Shown one piece after another: positions 60,747-64,000 of a stretch of DNA of 64,000 nt. Position numbers and translations under genes: made by a program. Source of the DNA: Lewinellaceae bacterium (GTDB taxonomy: Bacteria; Bacteroidota; Bacteroidia; Chitinophagales; Saprospiraceae). How positions within the stretch are numbered: the stretch's first letter is position 1; every line of letters begins with the position of its first letter. The notes below the pieces were generated by a model. The model did not search any database, was not told where the DNA came from, and saw only the letters and a list, made by a program, of their open reading frames with translations. The stretch lies in NCBI GenBank assembly GCA_020636095.1, contig JACJYN010000002.1, forward strand, positions 1,426,001 through 1,490,000. The letters are read 5' to 3'.

Positions 60747-60869
60747 GTAACTATTTAGGTATTTCGGTTTTAGGGTGCTCCGGTATTGCGGCCGGAGGCT
60801 CACAGAGGCGCTGCAACTGCCTGGCCACAAAATCATAATGCCGAAATACCACAATACCTAAATTGGTAC
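60747..60869. mobile_element. IS66-like MITE with 8-bp duplication AACCAATC
   Basis: Left end GTAACTATTTAGGTATTTCGG; right end, on the other strand, GTACCAATTTAGGTATTG followed by GGTATTTCGG. The octamer AACCAATC flanks both sides exactly (60739-60746 and 60870-60877). The 123-bp element is non-coding. GTAA-type ends with 8-bp duplications are the hallmark of IS66-family transposition. It lies between the acyltransferase and the choice-of-anchor gene. Confidence 0.82.
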
Positions 60870-60895
60870 AACCAATCAACTAATTGAACCAGCTT

Positions 60896-61732
60896 ATGAA
60901 ATTCAGAATCTTTTACACCTTCTTTGCTCTCATTGGCGCTGCTCTACTCTGGATGAATAATTCCACCGGCCCGGCTTCCGCACAGGGGCTGGACCGCACC
61001 GGTAGCCCGCTCAGCCCGGGCCCTTGCCAAACCTGCCACAGCGCCGGGGCTTTTTCCCCAACGCTCACCCTGGAAATCCTGGATGGCGGCGCGGCCGTGA
61101 CAACGTATGAACCAGGCAAGACATACAGGCTCCGGGTGCGGGCCAATGCAACAGGCGCCCCCGCCGGCTATGGCTTCCAGGCGGTCGCCCTCGCGGGAAA
61201 TGACGACGCCCAGGCAGGCCAATTCACCAACCCGGGCGCCGGCATCAAGGTCACCCCGCTGAATGGCCGCCAATACGCCGAACACAGCATGCGACGCACC
61301 AGCAATACTTTTGAAGTAGACTGGACGGCCCCCGAAGCCGGAACGGGCGACGTACGGTTCTACTCTTCCGTCGTAGCCGCCAATGGCAACAACAGCTCCG
61401 GAGGCGATGGTTCTTCTTTCCTCACCAGCCCGGTGGCTATTTCAGAAGGCGCGGTTAGCCGCACCGAAGATAACGACCTGTTCGAGGCTTTCAGCGTCTT
61501 CCCCAACCCGGTGGAAAACCAGCTGAACCTGCGCTTCCGTAGCCGGGAGCAGGGGACATACCAGTTGCGCCTGCTGAACCTTCAGGGCCAAGGGCTACTG
61601 GAGCGCCGCATCGAAGTGGCTACCGGCGAACAGGTACAGGGACTGGATGTCAGCACTTTGCCGGCCGGCGTGTATACGGTACAGGTTACGGATGGGAAAG
61701 GGGTGAGTAGCCGGAAGGTAGTGAAGCGGTAA
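60896..61732 (+). CDS. T9SS-secreted choice-of-anchor/Reeler-like protein
   Basis: The ATG at 60896 is chosen over an in-frame TTG 12 bases upstream. The 278-residue product has a signal peptide (MKFRIFYTFFALIGAALLWM). Its core includes GPCQTCHSAGAFSPTLTLEI at about residues 43-62. The pattern of one Cys-x-x-Cys-His followed by a beta-sandwich (YRLRVRANATGAPAGYGFQA) fits 'choice-of-anchor V' proteins, where the CxxCH may or may not bind haem. It ends in a type IX sorting domain (FSVFPNPVENQLNLRF, GVYTVQVTDGKGVS). The function is unknown. Confidence 0.88.
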   Translation: MKFRIFYTFFALIGAALLWMNNSTGPASAQGLDRTGSPLSPGPCQTCHSAGAFSPTLTLEILDGGAAVTTYEPGKTYRLRVRANATGAPAGYGFQAVALAGNDDAQAGQFTNPGAGIKVTPLNGRQYAEHSMRRTSNTFEVDWTAPEAGTGDVRFYSSVVAANGNNSSGGDGSSFLTSPVAISEGAVSRTEDNDLFEAFSVFPNPVENQLNLRFRSREQGTYQLRLLNLQGQGLLERRIEVATGEQVQGLDVSTLPAGVYTVQVTDGKGVSSRKVVKR

Positions 61733-61805
61733 CAGCCGAAGGAAATTCGAGGCCGGTGTTCCTGAAAACTGGCTATCGTCGGTTATACTGGGGAGTGCAA
61801 AAAGG

Positions 61806-62073
61806 GATAGGGCACTGATCTATTAGGATAAATTAAGAGTAACTATTCAGCATCGTGGTGATTTGACCCCTCAAGCAAAATTTTGTAAGCCGCCCTTCCC
61901 CTTCCAAGGGGAATGAGAAGGGGTTCCAGCGGGAAAAAGTCTACAAAATTTTGCGTCAGGCGTATTTCAGACCCCATGCTGAATAGTAACAATTAAGATT
62001 TTATAAGATTGTAAATCTCAGTGGAAATGATCTTAACGAATCCTAACAAATCTTAGTAAATCAGTGTCCTATC
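61806..62073. repeat. 108-bp palindromic repeat interrupted by a MITE
   Basis: Bases 61806-61838 plus 61999-62073 make 108 bases that match the reverse complement of 37407-37514 without gaps (93 of 108 identical by my count). The 160 bases between are the mobile element 61839-61990 plus the second copy of its 8-bp target duplication. This region, between the convergent genes ending at 61732 and 62207, has no gene. Confidence 0.9.
61839..61990. mobile_element. IS66-like MITE with 8-bp duplication AATTAAGA, inside another repeat
   Basis: Left end GTAACTATTCAGCAT; right end, on the other strand, GTTACTATTCAGCAT. Both ends continue into inner matching parts (CAAAATTTTGTAAG and CTACAAAATTTTG). 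AATTAAGA flanks it exactly at 61831-61838 and 61991-61998. The element is 152 bp and non-coding. Confidence 0.92.
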
Positions 62074-62206
62074 ACCCTGAGAGGCTACCAGTCTAATGTT
62101 GGACAGCGATGGCCCTACTAGTGTACGCCTGGCAGCCAGGCCGGATGTCCAGCGGCCGAACTGCGAACTGCGAATACCGAATCCGTCCAGCCCTAGAAGG
62201 CTACCC

Positions 62207-63307
62207 TCAATTCAGCATGATTAGCTGGCTGCCGAAATATCGGGATGATTGTTCTTTAAATCCACTTTGCTGAATGCTTACGCTCAATATATACAGGCCT
62301 GCTTTCAATCCATTGGCGCCAAAAACAGGGACCTCAAGCCGGCCATCTACCAGGCCCAGCTGACTCGCCGACCCGATTATAATGGTTAAGTTGTCTTCCA
62401 GGGATTTAGCCAATACTTTGGCGTCAAAAGCACTGGGGCCAGCTTCCCCGCCTGCCTTTGGGATGAGTTCAATTTTACTGATCCTGCTTTTTTCTGCAAA
62501 TTTAGGTATCAGTTCTCCCTGATCCGTGCGTATCTTCAGCTCAACCTCTTTCCATGCCAGGCCTTCGAAGTTATCCGGAATTTCTTTTGTTTTGGCGGTC
62601 CCCGGTGCAGTGGTGGGTTGCAGTAGTTCTTCCCGTTCCTCGAGTGGAAGCTGGCTTTTAAGAAATGCCTCGACCGCTTGTCCATCCCAGGTTTTCAATT
62701 TAACCGACCCGCCTGAGAAATCGTTTTTAACGGCCCATATCTTTGAATCGGGATAATAAATAACCGAAAATTTATACCTGGCCCGTTTTTCGACATGCTC
62801 CGGCTGAACGATCGGGCCTTCAGGAACATGGCCCGTTTTTACTTTTCCAGGGCGGCTTTCCACTCCTTTTTCTTCCCTTCGCCCTTCCTCTTTTCCTTTT
62901 TCGGGTGTGATATTATTATTCTTTTCGGGCGCCGCCTCCACCAAGCCATATCGGGGAACATCCACATTGATACTTTTCAACAGTTTCATCTGTGCTTCTA
63001 ATTGCTCCTGCGTGTCAAAAAGCCTGCTTCTGCCTATTTCCTGGTGATTGCCCGACTTCAGGACGAAGTAGCATTTCCCTTTCTTAGTATCCTTTAAATC
63101 ATAATACTCGTCTTTACCCGCAACGCGAATGGTAGCTTCCACACCATTGACGCAGGTTTTTTCAGAACTGTAGCCCTTGCTGAAGAGAAGCGGCTGCCCT
63201 TCCGCATCCATGAAACGAAAGTAATATTTCTTATCTTCTTTGAAAATTATGTCAAAGCCAAAGCGGGAGGAAGGGCTGCCCTCACGTGGAATGTCAGATT
63301 TCTTCAT
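62207..63307 (-). CDS. DUF1508-domain protein with C-terminal T9SS-unlike beta domain
   Basis: The start is taken at the ATG complementary to 63305-63307 (MKKSDIPREGSPSSRFGFDI); an open frame upstream runs through a mobile element and is unlikely to be used. The 366-residue protein has YegP-like DUF1508 halves at about 15-110 (YYFRFMDAEGQPLLFSKGYS, CVNGVEATIRVAGKDEYYD, CYFVLKSGNHQEIGRSRLFD). A Lys/Glu/Gly-rich linker follows (about 120-170), then a second partial DUF1508-like part (about 178-210), and a C-terminal beta-rich domain. No signal peptide is seen. The function is unknown. Confidence 0.8.
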   Translation of the reverse strand: MKKSDIPREGSPSSRFGFDIIFKEDKKYYFRFMDAEGQPLLFSKGYSSEKTCVNGVEATIRVAGKDEYYDLKDTKKGKCYFVLKSGNHQEIGRSRLFDTQEQLEAQMKLLKSINVDVPRYGLVEAAPEKNNNITPEKGKEEGRREEKGVESRPGKVKTGHVPEGPIVQPEHVEKRARYKFSVIYYPDSKIWAVKNDFSGGSVKLKTWDGQAVEAFLKSQLPLEEREELLQPTTAPGTAKTKEIPDNFEGLAWKEVELKIRTDQGELIPKFAEKSRISKIELIPKAGGEAGPSAFDAKVLAKSLEDNLTIIIGSASQLGLVDGRLEVPVFGANGLKAGLYILSVSIQQSGFKEQSSRYFGSQLIMLN

Positions 63308-63817
63308 GATCGAGCTGGTTTCTTGGTTAATGAAATACGGAATAGAAATAAGAGCGTGTTGGGGATTTACCCTTTGGCCTGCAAATGTGCATCTTTTGAA
63401 CCTCATTTCGCCATTTTTTCGCCACGTAGCGATGCTATGCGGCTCAAAAATGGCTTCCTGAGAACCAAAATCTGCTCATTTTCGACATCAAAAGTAAATC
63501 CCCAACACGCTCTAAGGTAAGGCAAGAGCGATAAACAGCCGGTTAAATTTTCGGAAACGGCCGCTTAAAAAGCAATTAAATTTCTGTTGGGAAAAAATTT
63601 CACATCCCCACAAAACCTATAAGTTAATTTTTACAAGCCGGAATTGCCCCCCTGATCTTTTAATTGACAATTAATCATCAATCGGCTGTAATTAATCAAT
63701 TCTTAATCAACCCATCCGATCTTGCCCCCAGTTCTTAACCATTATTCATTTAATAACCCCGCACATTATTTCGCATTCGATAAGCATGTAAATTTTGTGC
63801 CACAAAAACCTTTTTCT
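63308..63817. other. Divergent AT-rich region upstream of the last gene
   Basis: 510 bases that contain the mobile element 63352-63512 and then a strongly AT-rich stretch rich in TTAATCA motifs (63655-63720). It must hold promoters for both neighbours. No gene seen. Confidence 0.45.
63352..63512. mobile_element. Palindromic MITE-like element with GAGYRTGTT ends (IS5-like), TSD TAA
   Basis: Perfect 19-base inverted ends (GAGCGTGTTGGGGATTTAC) bound a 161-bp non-coding element, flanked by TAA on both sides (63349-63351 and 63513-63515). It lies between the DUF1508 gene and the last gene. Confidence 0.88.
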
Positions 63818-64000
63818 ATGGCTTCTACGAATTTAGAGATCTCTGGAATCACCGTCGACATTCAGAATGCAACCGTGAGAATCACCGAACATCATTCCAC
63901 CGCTGCTGCACCGGGCGGCCCGATACTCCCCGCAACTTCCAATCAACTGATCCAAACGGATCAGGCATGGGATATCTGGTTTAAGTGGGATCAGGTGGCC
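63818..64000 (+). CDS. Start of an unknown protein, cut by window end
   Basis: The ATG at 63818 opens a frame that stays open for 61 codons to the window end. The visible part begins MASTNLEISGITVDIQNATV, has no signal peptide, and ends in a Trp-rich segment (QAWDIWFKWDQVA). I do not recognise it. The long AT-rich upstream region supports a real gene with its own promoter. Confidence 0.6.
   Translation, partial: MASTNLEISGITVDIQNATVRITEHHSTAAAPGGPILPATSNQLIQTDQAWDIWFKWDQVA

Noticed and set aside
60896..61732. Calling the CQTCH motif a proven cytochrome
   Set aside because: A single CxxCH occurs in this anchor family without known haem; there is no distal ligand evidence.

Overview
The window looks like chromosome of a marine or freshwater Bacteroidota of the Saprospiria type (Lewinella/Haliscomenobacter-like). 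The evidence is four proteins with type IX secretion (T9SS) C-terminal sorting domains, a PorP/SprF protein beside an OmpA/PD40 protein, SprB-like and GEVED domains, a complete Na+-NQR operon, and promoters of the TTTG-N19-TAnnTTTG kind. This assignment is an inference from gene content; no rRNA or tRNA gene was seen.

Layout. 1-6.2 kb: a sugar-type MFS permease (cut by the window start), a very large lipoprotein joining cytochrome c, PA14, beta-propeller and DUF1080 domains, an acidic-tailed protein and a double NTF2-like protein. 6.5-7.7 kb: a membrane histidine kinase. 7.8-15.4 kb: an accessory block of unrecognised proteins (769, 451 and 281 aa on the minus strand, and a divergent 515 aa protein). 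15.9-20.9 kb: creD facing a class D beta-lactamase, DUF2461 and a T9SS cargo protein. 21.2-28.8 kb: nqrABCDEF and pnuC. 28.9-33.8 kb: an OmpA/PD40/DUF1573 protein, PorP/SprF and an SGNH hydrolase. 34-39.8 kb: a family 9 glycosyltransferase, DUF6503, PhoD, DUF6159 and a secreted endonuclease I. 40.3-41.8 kb: an AT-rich toxin-antitoxin-chaperone operon ending in a SecB-like gene. 41.8-50.7 kb: a hypothetical protein, a sigma/membrane-barrel pair, a PaaI thioesterase, a sortilin-like propeller protein and a CPA1 antiporter. 51-64 kb: a giant subtilisin-like T9SS protease, an EamA exporter, a CotH/lamin-tail protein, a PlsC-like acyltransferase, a choice-of-anchor protein, a DUF1508 protein and the start of an unknown gene.

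The two most notable signals are these. (1) The operon at 40317-41570 has the order toxin, small antitoxin, SecB-like chaperone. Its toxin carries H/Y/Q residues like DUF3990-type ADP-ribosyltransferases, so it resembles the CmdTAC class of phage-defence modules. (2) The intergenic spaces hold several families of short palindromic mobile elements. One family has GTAAC-type ends and 8-bp target duplications (IS66-like). Another has GAGYRTGTT ends and 3-bp TNA duplications (IS5-like). One IS66-like element has landed inside a 108-bp palindromic repeat whose uninterrupted copy lies 24 kb away in this same window, so the insertion can be read directly from the sequence.

Functionally, the core genes fit an aerobic, sodium-energised cell (NQR plus a CPA1 antiporter) that secretes large proteases, nucleases and adhesin-like proteins through T9SS. 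Limits: positions, motifs and repeat alignments were read by eye. Domain names rest on recognised motifs, not on database searches.
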